Source: Epiperipatus broadwayi (taxonomy: Eukaryota; Onychophora; Udeonychophora; Euonychophora; Peripatidae). From it: DNA of 64,000 nucleotides. This document shows, one piece after another, positions 37,038 through 49,400 of this stretch. The position numbers and the translations under genes were made by a program. A model generated the notes under the pieces. The model had not been told where the DNA came from. It did not search any database and saw nothing but the letters and a program-made list of their open reading frames with translations. The stretch's first letter is position 1, and each line of letters begins with the position of its first letter. The stretch covers positions 62,001-126,000 of the forward strand of contig JAQFVV010001027.1 of the NCBI GenBank assembly GCA_028023455.1. The letters are read 5' to 3'.

Positions 37038-37909
37038 ATGTAATATATAGGGTTTATTAAATTATAATTATGATTATTTCAAAAACTAAATAGAGAATAA
37101 CAATATAAAAACAAATTCAAATTGCTATTAAACACTACTGTTTTCTAAGGTTCAGATTCTTTTTTTATAATCAGATCTAACATAGCATTTGCTATCCTTA
37201 TAGTTCAAGAAAGTGATCACTTAAATTACAAAATAAAGTCTCTTACCGGTAAGTTGAATTGTTCAATTTAAAACACTGTAGATTACCATGCATATTTTGG
37301 TTCTCCTGAGATGGATCCATTATATTCTCTTATCACAGTTTGTAGGTAGTCTGGGATTCAAGATTTAGACTGTTGATGGCTTCAGTCTTGACATTTTAAG
37401 ATTTCAGGAAGGAAGAAACATTTGCAAATGAACTTTCTCTACTCACACATATTACAATGGATTAAATATGCTGGTGAGAGTAGCTTGGTGCAATCTTTAT
37501 GACTTCATAGAAAATCAATTTTATATTAAACTGTTTTCTTTAGAAGACAAAAATCTAAGACTCCTGATGCATGAGGTATTTGCTTTTTATACCCATCCTG
37601 TTGACACCTTTTAACTTTTCCAAAATTTAAAGTAATTTTGTCCACAAAGTCATTCCCCCCCCCTATGGTGCCCATCTTTGATGATGGTGATGGAATGCTT
37701 TCAAGTGTTTCTAATTAATTTTTTCATAAGAATTTATTTTCTTATCTTATCAAAAATTAAGATAACATTTTGTTATTCTCTTTAAATCTTCTTTTTAATT
37801 TCTTTAACTTACATATATATATAAAGAAAAGTTATTTTCTTTTCAGGAATTTTGTAATTTAAAATTCTTAATTGTCAATACAACTTGTACCAAAAACAAA
37901 TACAGTACA

Positions 37910-38400
37910 GTATCTCCACTGTCGATGATGAGAATAAAATAGGGTGTTTAATCTTGTTTTTATTCTTAATAATCTTTAACTGCTTAGTTTATCCCCCTCT
38001 TCTTTTTTTATTTATCTATCTGCTGACTGTTCTATGTGGCATGTGGCTATGAAACTTACATGTAAGGCATTAACATGGTGCATCAAACAAGGAATTTTTC
38101 CATGTTCATGGTACGCATACAATATTAATATAGGAACGCAAATTCTGATCACATTGAAGCATTGCTTATCCATTTTAAGGCTTATCTGCTCATGGTGACT
38201 TGGTCTGCCCTCCCTCTTTTCTGAAAGCCTGCTACTATTAGTCTTATTGGCATCTAAGGGTGGTCCGATTATACTTAATGAGGTGTATGAATTTCTGGGA
38301 TGATTTTCCCTTATTTTCGTACGTAACTTCCCAATCACCACTGACACTCAGCTTATTCTTTCCAAGTCAATAAAATTTTATCTTAATCACTATTCAATCT
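37910..38400. other. LTR-element interior without clear coding
   Basis: Interior of the minus-strand LTR element between its 3' LTR and the Gag fragments. An open minus-strand frame (38347-38012) shows no protease or other motif I recognise. Confidence 0.5.
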
Positions 38401-38529
38401 TGTTTATCATTAAAGCATGTCCATGGTCTGCAGGGTTAAGTCCATCCAGTTTATAGTCTACTGCTCTTTCTTTGGATATGCTGAAGATGGTTGAAGTGAT
38501 GGTGATCAAGCTGTTTGTCTATGCAGCTC

Positions 38530-39420
38530 ACATCAGTCTCTCCACTTTACATCAATGACTTTCCCCTTTGTATTTATCTTGGTTTCTAAATTTTTCCTCT
38601 GGGGATGGAAATCTTGCATGAATACCTTTGCCTTTATTTTTAGAAGGGAATCCCTTATCCTTTCTTTTTTTTCCTGAAATATCTGTAAACACCATAATAT
38701 TAAGTTGGAGCTCACACTGTTGGTTTGGTATTTTATTTCCACATTTTACACTTTGTTTCAATGTTGGATGCACTTAGTATTTCCATAATATGTTCAATGG
38801 TTCTGTATCCAGTGCTCATCAACAGATGTCCCACTGTATAAGGAAAATTTTAACAGACAATCTTGATGATTTGTTTTTCTGTCATTTGACACACTGTCAG
38901 CATCCTTTGCTGCACCACCTGTTTTCTAAAGAAGGATAACCATTCCTCTTTCTTGCATATTTCCTATGCTACCCTATTTTTGACTGCCTCATGGTGGTCC
39001 TCATTTCAGTGAGTTTTCACTAATGCTTGACTATTGAATAAAATCCTCTGGTTTTTTGAACAGGGATTTCCACAATACCTGTGCCTTGCCCTGTAAATGA
39101 CTCATGGCTAATGTTAATTTGATGTCTTTGGACATCAAATTTATTGTGAAATGCTTTTTGAGGCTATTTATGTGGGCTATTGGTGATGCTCCAACTTGCC
39201 CATAAAATCTTTTCGTTTTTAAAAATGGGTTAACTACACTTGGCACGTTTTCCTTACTTTCTACTATCTTTGTCTCTGGACTCTTATGCTTGTCTGCTTC
39301 TACTTCCTCTGATTCTATACTCTGTGTCTTCTTTATTATCTTGTTGTCTATAACTTTTCTCTCATTTCTTTAAATTTTTCCCGAACTTCTTCTTTGAACT
39401 CGCCATTAACTCTTTTAATA
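38530..39420 (-). pseudogene. gag: Gag-like protein remnant of the LTR element
   Basis: The minus-strand frame 39246-39031 encodes the Gag capsid-type pattern F-Y-G-x6-P-x-A-H, then SHLQGKAQVLWKSLF, the L-x-G-x-A-x-x-W signature of retrotransposon Gag. Upstream (39420-39250) lies a Lys/Glu-rich coiled-coil-like stretch in broken frames. Downstream (38773-38533) is a Lys-rich basic region. The capsid block resembles that of the element at 51598-57253 (FLK-x4-F-x-G-x4-AP), so the two belong to related families. Several stops and frameshifts show it is inactive. I saw no clear CCHC knuckle. Confidence 0.6.
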
Positions 39421-40014
39421 TTTTTCTTTTAATGACTCCATATCTTTTATGTCTTCCTTTTTGTCTTCTTCCATGGTCTTACTATTTTTTCCACTTCTTA
39501 ATTCCATACACTTCTATTTCTATCTCATATATCTTGCTTAGTTTTTATTTTCTTATTACTTATAATTCATTAACACATCTGCCCACATTCTTCCCCCTGT
39601 TGTCACTTTACCTTCCAAACTACTTTATTTCCCATTATATTGCCTACTCTTTTTTCTCTATTTGCATACACATTTTTTTTGAAACAATATTTACATTTAA
39701 AATTTCATTCTTTTATAATCTCTACTCTTATCTTATATTTTGGGTCACTATTATGATTCATAAGCACCCATGTTGAATGACATTCTACCATCCATTGGTA
39801 TCTTAGGGTTTATACAATTTATGTTCTTCATATTTGGTAACCAAATTACAATTTGCTAATTCCCTCATTCGAATATGTCTGGTAATTTTATCAAGCATAA
39901 TTATTTTTCCTGGTCACACAACCCATTTAATGTAACTAAACTTGAATAATAGTTGAGGACAGAATCAGTTTTTGATTTATTTGAAAGGTGCCAGAATTCT
40001 ATACAAGAATCCAC

Positions 40015-40990
40015 TGCCCTACCCCCCCCCCATCTTTATTAGTTACTATTATAAAATTATTTGCTACACCTGGAGGATTGTATTTTCAAATACAGCAACT
40101 GCAATTTATTTGGTAAAATAATAACTGTTGAATTTAAATAATTTTATCCTATTAATTACAAACTTAAATAGACAACAATGCAAGTTATATTCCTATGTTT
40201 TATTAAATTATAATTATGATTATTTTAAAAACTAAATAGAGAATAACAATATAAAAACAAATAAATTCAAATTGCTATTAAACACTGCTATTTTCTAAGG
40301 TTCAGATTTTTTTTTATAGTCAGATGTAACACAGCATTTGTTATTCTTATAATTCAAGAAAGTGATCATTTAAATTACAAAATAAAGTGTTTTACCAGTA
40401 AGTTGGATTGTTCAATTTAAAACACTGTAAATTACATGCATGTTTTTATATTCTCCTGAGAGGGATTCATTGTACTCTCTTATTGCAGTTTGTAGGTAGT
40501 TCTGGGATTCAAGATTTAGGTAGGCAATACCTTCACTCTTGGCATTTTAAGATTTCAGGAAGGAAGAAACATTGGCAAATGAACTTTCTCTACACACACA
40601 TATTACAATGATTAAATACGCTGGTGAGAGTTGCTTGGTGCAATCTTTATGACTTTGTAGAAAGTCAATTTATATTAAACTGTTTTCTTTAGAAAATGAA
40701 CTAAGACTCCTGATGCATGATGTATTTGATTTTTATACCTATTCCCTGATTTTAGTCAGCTACACACATCCTGTTGATACCTTTTAATTTTGCCAAAATT
40801 TAAAATAATTTTTTCCACAAAGTCATCTTTTTTCCCCTATGGTGGCCATCTTTGATGACGGTGATGGAATGCTGTGACTTTAGCTTTTAAGTGTTGCTAA
40901 TTAATTTTGTGATAATTTATTCTATCTTAGCAAAAATCAAGGTAACATTTTGTTATTCTCTTTATATCTTCTTTTTAATCTCTTTAACTT

Positions 40991-41050
<60 letters not shown>

Positions 41051-41709
41051 ATTCAAACAAATATATTTAACACAGTATTCAAAATTAAATAATATATTCT
41101 TTACCAGAAGTACTTTCAATTGTTTCACTGACAATCTTTATCAACTGTTAATACAAACGTACAAAAAATAAAAACTTGCATTACCCATCATTCAATCTAT
41201 TCAAATTTCCCACAATTCTGTTGTCTTTATATTAGCCGATTGTTTATTCATTAAACCACCTCTATTCCTAGATATCATCATTGCCTCTTTAATTTTACGT
41301 TTTTCACTATCTAGAAATAGAGGTGGTTTAATGAATAAACAATCGGCTAATATAAAGACAACAGAATTGTGGGAAATTTGAATAGATTGAATGATGGGTA
41401 ATGCAAGTTTTTATTTTTTGTACGTTTGTATTAACAGTTGATAAAGATTGTCAGTGAAACAATTGAAAGTACTTCTGGTAAAGAATATATTATTTAATTT
41501 TGAATACTGTGTTAAATATATTTGTTTGAATTATTATTATATAATTTAAAAATACAGACATTTAATGGTTGTAGTTATATATATATATATATAACCTACA
41601 GTTGTCTAAAAAAAAAGTAAAATCAGATATTTAAAAAGAAAAATATTATTTCTCTTCAGGAATTTGGTAATTTAAATTTATAAATTGCCAATACAACTTG
41701 TACAGTACA
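40015..41709 (-). repeat. 5' LTR, interrupted by a foldback insertion
   Basis: This is the second copy of the LTR at 33497-37909. Without the insert around 41045-41575 it would be about 1.15 kb. A (AT)n microsatellite at 40994-41046 marks the insertion point. The other LTR has only a short (AT)n there (near 37813-37823), so the 3' LTR shows the empty site. Confidence 0.8.
41045..41575. mobile_element. foldback insertion in the 5' LTR
   Basis: Left arm 41045-41274 and right arm 41308-41538 are near-perfect inverted copies of about 230 bp around a loop of about 33 nt. Bases 41539-41575 form a short unpaired tail before a second (TA)n tract (41576-41592). The flanking AT tracts may be the target duplication. 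The sequence is absent from the matching position of the other LTR (near 37820), which confirms insertion. No ORF is present. Transcribed, it would form a long double-stranded hairpin. Confidence 0.85.
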
Positions 41710-41839
41710 TTATAAGTTCTCATCTGATTCTTCATGTCAGCCACGGGTGGCACAATTTCTAATCAAAAACACATTAATATAACATTCCCGGGCTAGCGAT
41801 TCTCTATTAATATTGACTTTTTTTTTTTGTTTACAAAGT

Positions 41840-43660
41840 TTACTTTCTTTTGTTTCTGAATTATTTTTCCCAAATAATATTTTTGATGATGGGATAATAA
41901 TAGTTGTTTTTTTTTTTATTTTTATTGACAAGAGGGTCTTTTTTGGTGTGTGTTCAAATAGTAATTTGTGTTTTTTTTTAAATAGTATTACTGTTTTTAT
42001 AAAATTGGATTGCCAAAATTTAAGAGAGAATAGGTTTTTTTTATGTATCTTTAAATAATAATTGATGTTACTTTGATAGGTTTCCATTTGATTTCCGACA
42101 ACAATTAGTGGGAGGGGTGTTTTTGTGTATGATTAAATAATAATTTACGTTACTTTTATAGATTTACATTTGATTGCCGACAACAATTATTGGGAGAAGT
42201 GTTTTTTTTTTTGTGTATGTATGTGTATGTTTAAATAAAAATTAAAACCATTACTTTTATCGGTTTACATTTGATTGATAACCGATTTGACTTTCTTTCA
42301 TTTATAAATTATGATTTTGGTTCTACAAATAAATATTTTTGACAATGGGACAATAATAGTTGTTGTTTGTTTAATTTTTATTGACAAGAGGGTGTTTTTT
42401 GGTGTAGGTTCATATAGTAATTTGGGTTACGTTTAAATAATAAGTTATGGTCTTACTTTGATTGGTTTACATTTGATTACCGGCACTAATTATTGGGAGA
42501 AGGGGTGTTTTTTTGTGTGTAGGATTGTAGACAACAATTATTGGGAGAAGGGGTGGTGTAACCATTTAAAGAATAGTAGTTTACATTACTTTTAGTGGTG
42601 GTGTACATTTGATTGCTGACAATAATTAGTGAGAGGGGTGGGTGTTTTGGGGTGATGATTAAATACTAATTTACCTACCTTTTATTTTACATTTGATTGC
42701 CGACAATAATTATTGGGAGAAAGGGTTTGTTTTTTTTGTGTATGTTTAAATCAAAATTGAAGTTACTTTTATCGGTTACATTTTATTGACAACCGATTTG
42801 ACTTTTTTTTTTTTTTCGTTTATAAATTATGGTTTTGGTTTCCCCAAAACCTAATATTTTTGACAATGGGACAATAATAGTTGTTGTTTCTTTCATTTTT
42901 ATTGACAAGAGCAGGTATTTTTTGATGTATGTTCAAATAGTAATTTGTGTTACGTTTAAAAAATAATTGGTTTACCTTACTTTTACTACTTTACATTTGA
43001 TTGCTGACAACAATTAGTGGGAGGGGTGTTTCTGTGTATGATTAAAGAATAATTGTACGTTACTTTTATTTTTGACATTTGATTGCTGACAACAATTATT
43101 GGGAGAAAGGGTTTTGCATTTTATTTTTTGTTTGTGTGTATGTTTAAATAAAAAAATTAAGTGACTTTTATCGGTTACCATTTGATTGACAACCTATTTG
43201 ACTTTCTTTTTTTTTTTCGTTTATAAATTATTTGCGTTTTCCCAAATAATATTCGGTTTGACAATGGGACAATAATAGTTGTTTCTTTAATTTTGATTGA
43301 CAAGAGCAGGTCTTTTTGGTGTGTGTTCAAATAGTAATTTGGGTTATGTTTAACTAATAATTTACGGTCTTACTTTGATTGGTTTACATTTGATTGCCAA
43401 CAACAATTAGTGGGAGGGTTTTTTTCTATACGATTAAAGAATAATTAATGACGTTCCTTTGATTTGACCATCTGATTGCCAATGACAACAATTATTGGGA
43501 GAAGAAGGGTTTTTTGGCTTATGTTTAAATAAAAATTTTAGTTACTTCTTTTATTTGACATTTGATTCCCGACGACAACAATTATTGGGAGAAGAAGGGA
43601 TGTACGTTTAAAATAAAACTTGAAGTTACTTCTTTTATTTTTGACATTTGACGAAGGCCA
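41840..43660. repeat. higher-order tandem repeat inside the transposon
   Basis: A short block gacaacaattattgggagaa or its sister gacaacaattagtgggaggg recurs about eleven times at roughly 70-100-bp steps (for example near 42100, 42180, 42480, 42535, 42620, 42705, 43000, 43085, 43395, 43475, 43575). The longer block gacaatgggacaataatag recurs near 41885, 42345, 42860 and 43260, so the basic monomers are grouped into units of about 400-510 bp. Type A (agtggga) and type B (attggga) monomers tend to alternate. Confidence 0.8.
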
Positions 43661-44255
43661 TTTGGAATCCCTCAAACAAGCTTGCCTTTACGAAGTGAAC
43701 ATTTCCGTCATCCTCAACGAGACTTACAAATGAAAGTCAAAAGATTTTTTGGACCTCAAATCTGCATATATTTGCCGCACAATCCAATCTTTTCTTTCAG
43801 CAGCAGGATGTTTTTTTTCTGCTGTAGAAATATTTCAGTGCTGGCTTCCGTGTCTGGCAATTCCCATCTTTTCAAGTTTTTCTGTTGTTTGAATTAGCCA
43901 TCTTCTTGGTCTCAGAAAATTTCTCACTAAAACGTGACTCAAAGTGTGATCGTTTAAAAATTTTACACTACCCCACCCTCATCGAGAATTTAGGAGGCTT
44001 ATAGCTTTATGAGGAACAATCATGACACTGTTTATATTGTTAAAAGGTAACAGTACATCGATTCGTCTTAAAAAAAAGGCCCCAATGAAAATTTAAATAC
44101 TTTTGACATGATCAAATTAACACACCCTCGTACGATATTGTTACATCAAATACATAACACAGCATTATGATATAGTGCATGACACAAACAACTATGGCAT
44201 TTTCCTCTGCTTTTAGCATCGGAAAAAGTCACACCGTTAGCCGCTAAACCGAATT
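43661..44255. other. unique right interior of the transposon
   Basis: A short open frame (43682-43897) has no recognised motif and is probably chance. I see nothing else here. Confidence 0.5.
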
Positions 44256-44257
44256 AA

Positions 44258-44395
44258 CACTCTTTCTAGATTTTATCATAGAAAGAAGACTTAACTCCGA
44301 GTTAACAGTCTACCTTTTAGCGTAGAAACAAAACTTAACTCCGAGTTAACAATCTTTTTAGGATTTATTTTAGAAAGAATGCTTAAAGGCTTGGG
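44258..44395. repeat. three subterminal hairpin repeats
   Basis: Three imperfect copies of a unit of about 45-50 bp carry ga(a/g)ttaaca(c/g/a)tct...tagaaa...cttaactcc. At the junctions cttaactccgagttaa forms a short palindrome (near 44290 and 44334). Repeats next to a terminal inverted repeat are usual transposase-binding sites. Confidence 0.6.
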
Positions 44396-44643
44396 TGCAG
44401 CTGCGGAAATGGCATATTTCTAGAAATTTAACTAGAAATAGCGCCACCCACGGCTGACATGAAGGATCAGATGAGAACCTTATATATATAAGACATTTTT
44501 TGCGGGTTTATCTATGTTAAAAAATTTAAATATTGATATACCAACATTTTGATTTGATCACACAAGTCATCCACTGATTGATGAACCCACAAAATATGTC
44601 TTTTATATATGCAACCTATGAAAATCTTTGTATCAATATATTT

Positions 44644-44808
44644 ATAATTAGAATGACAACTTAATGTTGGTTTATTGAACACATGAAATACTCTCAATCC
44701 AAAGCACAAGATAAAACTTTTAAAAGACAAGAAAGTTTTATCTTGTGCTTTGCAATGAGAGTATTTCACATGCTCAATAAACCAGTTTTGAGTTGTCAAT
44801 CTAATTAT
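44644..44808. repeat. imperfect 78-bp-arm hairpin
   Basis: Left arm 44644-44721 and right arm 44732-44808 pair with some mismatches (core aaagcacaagataaaacttt is nearly exact) around a 10-nt loop. It is MITE-sized, but I found no convincing target duplication. Confidence 0.75.
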
Positions 44809-45512
44809 TATACAATATTAATCACTGGGAAAAGTTCGTATTTTTATATATAGTACTCAATCATCCACAGTTTTATATGAGTCCTGGTTCAAAATTCATC
44901 ATCATTTTTGGAAATTTTGATTCAGCAAATAAAATTATTTACAGAAAAAAAATTAAACTTTTTCTGTTTTTTAATTTATACTTTTTTGCCAATAATTTAT
45001 TGTTCTCATTGACTGATATATATCATCATCTCATTTCTTTTTCAGAAATCTTTCATGGCATTTGAAACTTTTTCTTGTTTCTTAAACCATATGATAAGCC
45101 TTAGTTCAGACAGTTTTGTTGCTTCACATAATTGATAATATTCTAAATAAGTCTTGATGACTTGTCAAGATTTTAAATTAATTTTAATATGAGATCTGCA
45201 TTATAATTTTAATGTATTGTAAAGTAGATGCTAATTTCACATTTATATATTGTACCATTATTTTTGGTACAATGTGTGTTTGTCATTCTACCATGAAAGA
45301 AGCTTGCTATACTTGGAGGTTTGATGGACCAGGAAATATAATTGTGTTTTTCTTAATATTTATTTATTAAATTAAAAAAGGAGGGAACAATTTGGTCATA
45401 TTGCAAACATTAATCTGTTATGCTTGTATGTATAATATAAATTATTCAAAACCTCTTTAGTAATTGGGATCTATATAAATATAATTAAAAAAATAACAGA
45501 TAAAGAAATCTA

Positions 45513-45615
45513 TGACCCAGTACAATGGCTTCCCAATGTGGAATTTTGACCCGGTACAATGATGTTCTAACATGGGACTTTGACTTGGTACAATGGCCCA
45601 AAATGAGGCTATGAA
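45513..45615. repeat. 34-35-bp tandem repeat, three copies
   Basis: Copies start at 45513, 45548 and 45582 with gac(c/t)(c/t)(a/g)gtacaatg. They are diverged by several bases. Confidence 0.75.
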
Positions 45616-45993
45616 AATAAAACTTATAACCTGAGATAAGTCATAACTGTTTTAAAAAACAAAAAGACATGGATATTTTTTGTTTGTCACTTGTAAAATA
45701 GTTTATGCAATTGACGTGTTTTAGCAGTGGAATGAAGTACCAAATAGATGGCAAAATTTAGAATCATAAAACAAATGTGACAGCAGAGGGAAGAAGGATC
45801 AGCACGCATACTATTAATTAAAATACTGAACAGTTTAAAATAGAACTAGAGAGTCAATTTTTTTAAAAAAGAATTGTTTTGACTTTTACCAGAAAATAAA
45901 GTCAGTATAGGATATATGTAGAAGTTATTAGCAGAAAATAAAATAAAAATAATATACATGTATAAAAGATTAAGGACAACAATTAGTAACAAG

Positions 45994-46460
45994 ATGTCAG
46001 AAGACAGTGATAGAGAGACAAAAGAAGGTAATACACTAGTAATACTGGAAATGTTTAAAGAACTAATGAAGAAATTCAAGAGTGAAGTGAAAGAATTCAA
46101 GAATGAAATGTAGGAAGTCAAGAGTGAAATAAAAGAATTTAGGAGTGAAATGATAGAAATCGAGGCTAAATTGAAAGAAATGAGAGTCAAAAAGTCTTTG
46201 AAGAGAGGATATTAAAGAGGGTAGATGATAGAGTAAGCAAAGTAGTAGAAAAACTTGAACAGGTAGTCAGAGACAAATGACCACAAGAAAGAGAATGAGG
46301 AGAAAGTTCAAGATATAGGTATACAGAGAAAGGAAATATGTTAAGTGCATCATGAACGAGAAGACTTTATTAAAAAGATACAAAGTGGAATTAAAAACTT
46401 GGCAGAAGTTAAAGAGATGAAAAGACAACCGGAAGACCAAAGTAAACTTAGAAATACAAA
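45994..46460 (+). pseudogene. coiled-coil Gag-like N-terminal remnant
   Basis: From the ATG at 45994 a Glu/Lys-rich frame encodes MSEDSDRETKEGNTLVILEM and then repeated heptads (FKSEVKEF, FKNEM, VKSEIKEF, FRSEM). It has a TAG at 46111 and a frameshift near 46190. The frame then continues as FEERILKRVDDRVSKVVEKL, and further charged text runs to about 46460. It looks like the N-terminal coiled coil of a retrotransposon Gag, similar in character to those in the two LTR elements here, but no capsid or knuckle follows. Confidence 0.5.
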
Positions 46461-46469
46461 AAAACATAT

Positions 46470-49400
46470 CCTGTTTGGTTAATCAATTTTTAAAAGTGAA
46501 GATATTCTATGTGATATACATTTAAATATAAAATGATGACTAATATATATGGAAAATTGTGGTTTGTGAATGGGAATAGGAATATTAGACTATATTTTGG
46601 CTGAAATAAATTTATTTTTAAATATACTATGATGTTTACTGGTAAATTTATTTGAAAAATGTGGAGGCAATGACATATCTACCCAAAATTAAGATGCATT
46701 AATTTTGAAACTAATATTGCTACTTTTAAATAATCTTGAAAGTATACATCAGTTTATATATGTACCCTCTTCAAATTTTGGCTTCCAAGTCTTAAAATTA
46801 AACCAAGTATATGTGCATTGACTAAATCAATAAACAATTTATTTTTACAGATCCAATAATAAGACCAACTGGATTTGATCTTCCTAACTACAAATTAAGT
46901 CCATCAATGAATTCAGAATAATCCTTAGTTGTTGTGCTCATCTGTTTCATAAATGAAATTTATCAGCCACTGATTTATGCAAATGTGGCCAAATGCAAAT
47001 TATGAACCACGTAGTTAATGACTGTTAAATATATGTCTGCAATAGCAGAATTGAAAGTCTTAATAAAGCTATCAATGAATCAATCACTTAGTTGGAATTT
47101 CTTCAGATTTATCCACACAATGAATACATAAATAAATAATTAATAGATGCTAGATGATAATGCAGATATACTCTTATGGCTAGTTTTTATTAACTTTCCA
47201 AGAAAGGAGTCACTGTCACATTATAGTCTACCATAAATAATCTAATTTTTTTTTTCTATTCGAATTAGTAGTTTCATTAATCATATCTAGGATTTTTAAC
47301 TGAATCCAATTGTATATGTATGATAATCTTTGGATGCTTTATATTTTAGTTAGTTCACTCTTAATTTAACTATAGATACTTTTGATCTTTTTGAAAAAAG
47401 GGACTTTTGCCAAACTAGACTTTTAATGATAATCTTATTGCATACTATTATACAGAAAGTAATGAATGATTGGTGATGTTTCTGTTTTTATTCTAAAATC
47501 CATCATCGCCTGGGTAAATAGGCTTTCTCTTTAATAAAATTAATATTTACTAATAAGTACTTGGTACTGTTGTCTTTCCAAATATGGCCCATTAATTTCA
47601 ATATAATTTCAGAAACAAATTAATTTAACACACTTTTTTTTCTTTTCAAGTCTTGGTTTATTTTATGAACCTTTTTTTTTTTATTTCAATTTTTCTCCAC
47701 CATTTTGATCATATTATACGGTTATTGTCAGGGATTATTCTATAAATATATTTATATAAATTTATATTTACAAAGGATCTATAAAAATTTACAAAAATAA
47801 CATAATAAAATAATTTACCAAAAAATAAAGTATGTTCACATAAATTATGCAAATATTTTTATAACTTATTGCTTACTTTCATATTTGTTTTCATTCTTTT
47901 TTTTCTTTAAATTTTAAATATATACTTATTTTATATGTAAAATATACTTACCAGGTTCCTAACATCAATTTTTTAAAGTGTATTTTTATTTTTATATGTA
48001 AACCTTGTCTTTAATTGACAAACATTATAACTGTCACATTAAATCTACTTTTCATATTACTCAAACTAAGGAAAGGAAAATATCAAACTCTCTAATGATT
48101 GGAACTTGAATAAGTTTTTCTATATAGATTGTGCGAATTTGAAAATGCCAAAAACTGTATATTTCATTGGCCATTGATTTTTTTGAAATAGTTTAAACCT
48201 TAAGATGTTTGAAATTTAAAACATAAGAATGCGTATTGATTCACTACAAAAGTGTTGCTATGAAGAGAGCAATTACTAAGTAACAAATTATGAAGTTTGT
48301 GTGCACTGCCATCTAATATTTAATGTTGATGATTTAGTCTTTTGTATACATACTTGATTCTAGAATAGAAAGATAAATACCTTTACCGTCTAAAGCAATT
48401 GTTGGGAATCCCATTTTTTGCCAAAATAATCAGAGAAGTCTAAAGTTTTTTCAGCTTGTAAATAAAATCATTTTCAAGTATCCATTGTATTAAAAAACTA
48501 GTAATCGTGACAAACAATCACTACTTGATCATAGCAACCAATTTCCATCTTCCATTTAGGCAAAGAAATTAATGTACGCATATCTATAAATTTGAGGGTA
48601 TAAATAAATTGATTTGTGAATAAGAATAGAAGCCTAAAATGGTTATTCATCTTCTCTATAATTTTAAAAGCTAATAAATTTTTAATAAGTTTTATTTTTC
48701 TTTTGAAGTTCAATTTAATTTTCTTTTAAAATGTTCACTATTACTTTTTAAAAGGTTACATAACCCACTATTTATTTTTTTACAAAGGATTTGATGTTAG
48801 GTAACTAATGGAAAAAAGTTTTTTGCCAGTTTATTAATAATGGGCGAACTAATTAATCAAAAAATATATAACTTTATTTTTACATAATGTTTTCGTTTTT
48901 GTTTTTTGTAATAGCATTTATATTAGGAGTAAAATTTTAAAACGAAATCTTTATCGGAGTAATTTTGAATTCTCTCTTTTCTTTTTTGAAATAATTGTCT
49001 GTTATTCTCATTATTATTTTAAAATTTCACTAGTTATATTAGCTTACAATATAAAAAAGTAGGCTATTGTACTGATTATTTAAGTTCAAAATTTTATAAT
49101 TGTTATTACTACTGCTATTTTGTTGTTGGTTTTGTTGTTGTTATTATTATTATATTTACAATTATTAATATTATTGTCATTTTTACTGTTATTATCATTC
49201 ATCATCAGACTCTTAAAGGAATAGGGTTTATCTAACTCCGGAAAATAACAGGTACAAAGATAAAGAACAAAAAGTTAAAGATAAAGTTTATTGTGATTTT
49301 ATAAAACATTCTGTTAAACACATATGCATTACATATATTTTACGCTACCCATTTATCCAAACTTTATACATATATATAAATACAGGTATACTTTATATCC

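Larger units (their letters stand above)
33497..37909 (-). repeat. 3' LTR, interrupted by RTE copy 2
   Basis: Bases 33501-33677 match 40022-40205, and bases 37060-37909 match 40208-41709 outside its insertion. The intervening segment is the RTE LINE plus about 60 bases of LTR sequence missing from the other copy. Similarity is high but includes many small differences, so the two LTRs have diverged for some time. Confidence 0.8.
33497..41709 (-). mobile_element. Gag-only LTR retrotransposon, minus strand, with nested insertions
   Basis: Two direct copies of a roughly 1.1-kb sequence (33497-37909, split by an RTE; and 40015-41709, split by a foldback element) flank about 2.1 kb that encodes a Gag-like protein on the minus strand. 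The 5' LTR starts TGTACTG at 41709 and ends at 40015. The next bases on the minus strand are TGGATTCTTG, a plausible primer-binding site. Before the 3' LTR a short purine run (GTGGAGATA, about 37910-37919) resembles a polypurine tract. No protease, RT or integrase is visible, so this copy depends on an autonomous partner or lost those genes. Confidence 0.75.
41715..44480. mobile_element. 2.8-kb terminal-inverted-repeat transposon with tandem-repeat interior
   Basis: The ends AG(G)TTCTCATCTGAT(T/C)CTTCATG...CAGCC..GGGTGGC (41715-41760; inverse at 44433-44480) are inverted repeats of about 46-48 bp, flanked by TATA. The interior is a higher-order tandem array (about 41840-43660), then 600 bp of unique sequence, then three subterminal repeats. 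I find no transposase. It adjoins the LTR element with five bases between (ttata). Superfamily is uncertain. Confidence 0.7.

Noticed and set aside
39432-39776. Plus-strand open frame with hydrophobic, membrane-like text
   Set aside because: It is antisense to a Lys/Glu-rich coiled-coil region of the minus-strand Gag, which automatically produces Leu/Phe/Ser-rich text.
37250-40800. Two similar segments of about 750 bp first read as a segmental duplication
   Set aside because: They are the two LTRs of one retrotransposon, with Gag between them and a primer-binding-site-like string at the inner edge.
40937-41134. Minus-strand frame with Ile-Tyr repeats
   Set aside because: Product of the (AT)n tract.
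41840-43660. CRISPR-like regular repeats
   Set aside because: Monomers are 70-100 bp, tandem and variable, without constant repeat and unique spacers; the context is a eukaryotic transposon.
45846-46190. Minus-strand Ser/Leu/Ile-rich frame
   Set aside because: Antisense shadow of the coiled-coil Gag remnant at 45994-46460.
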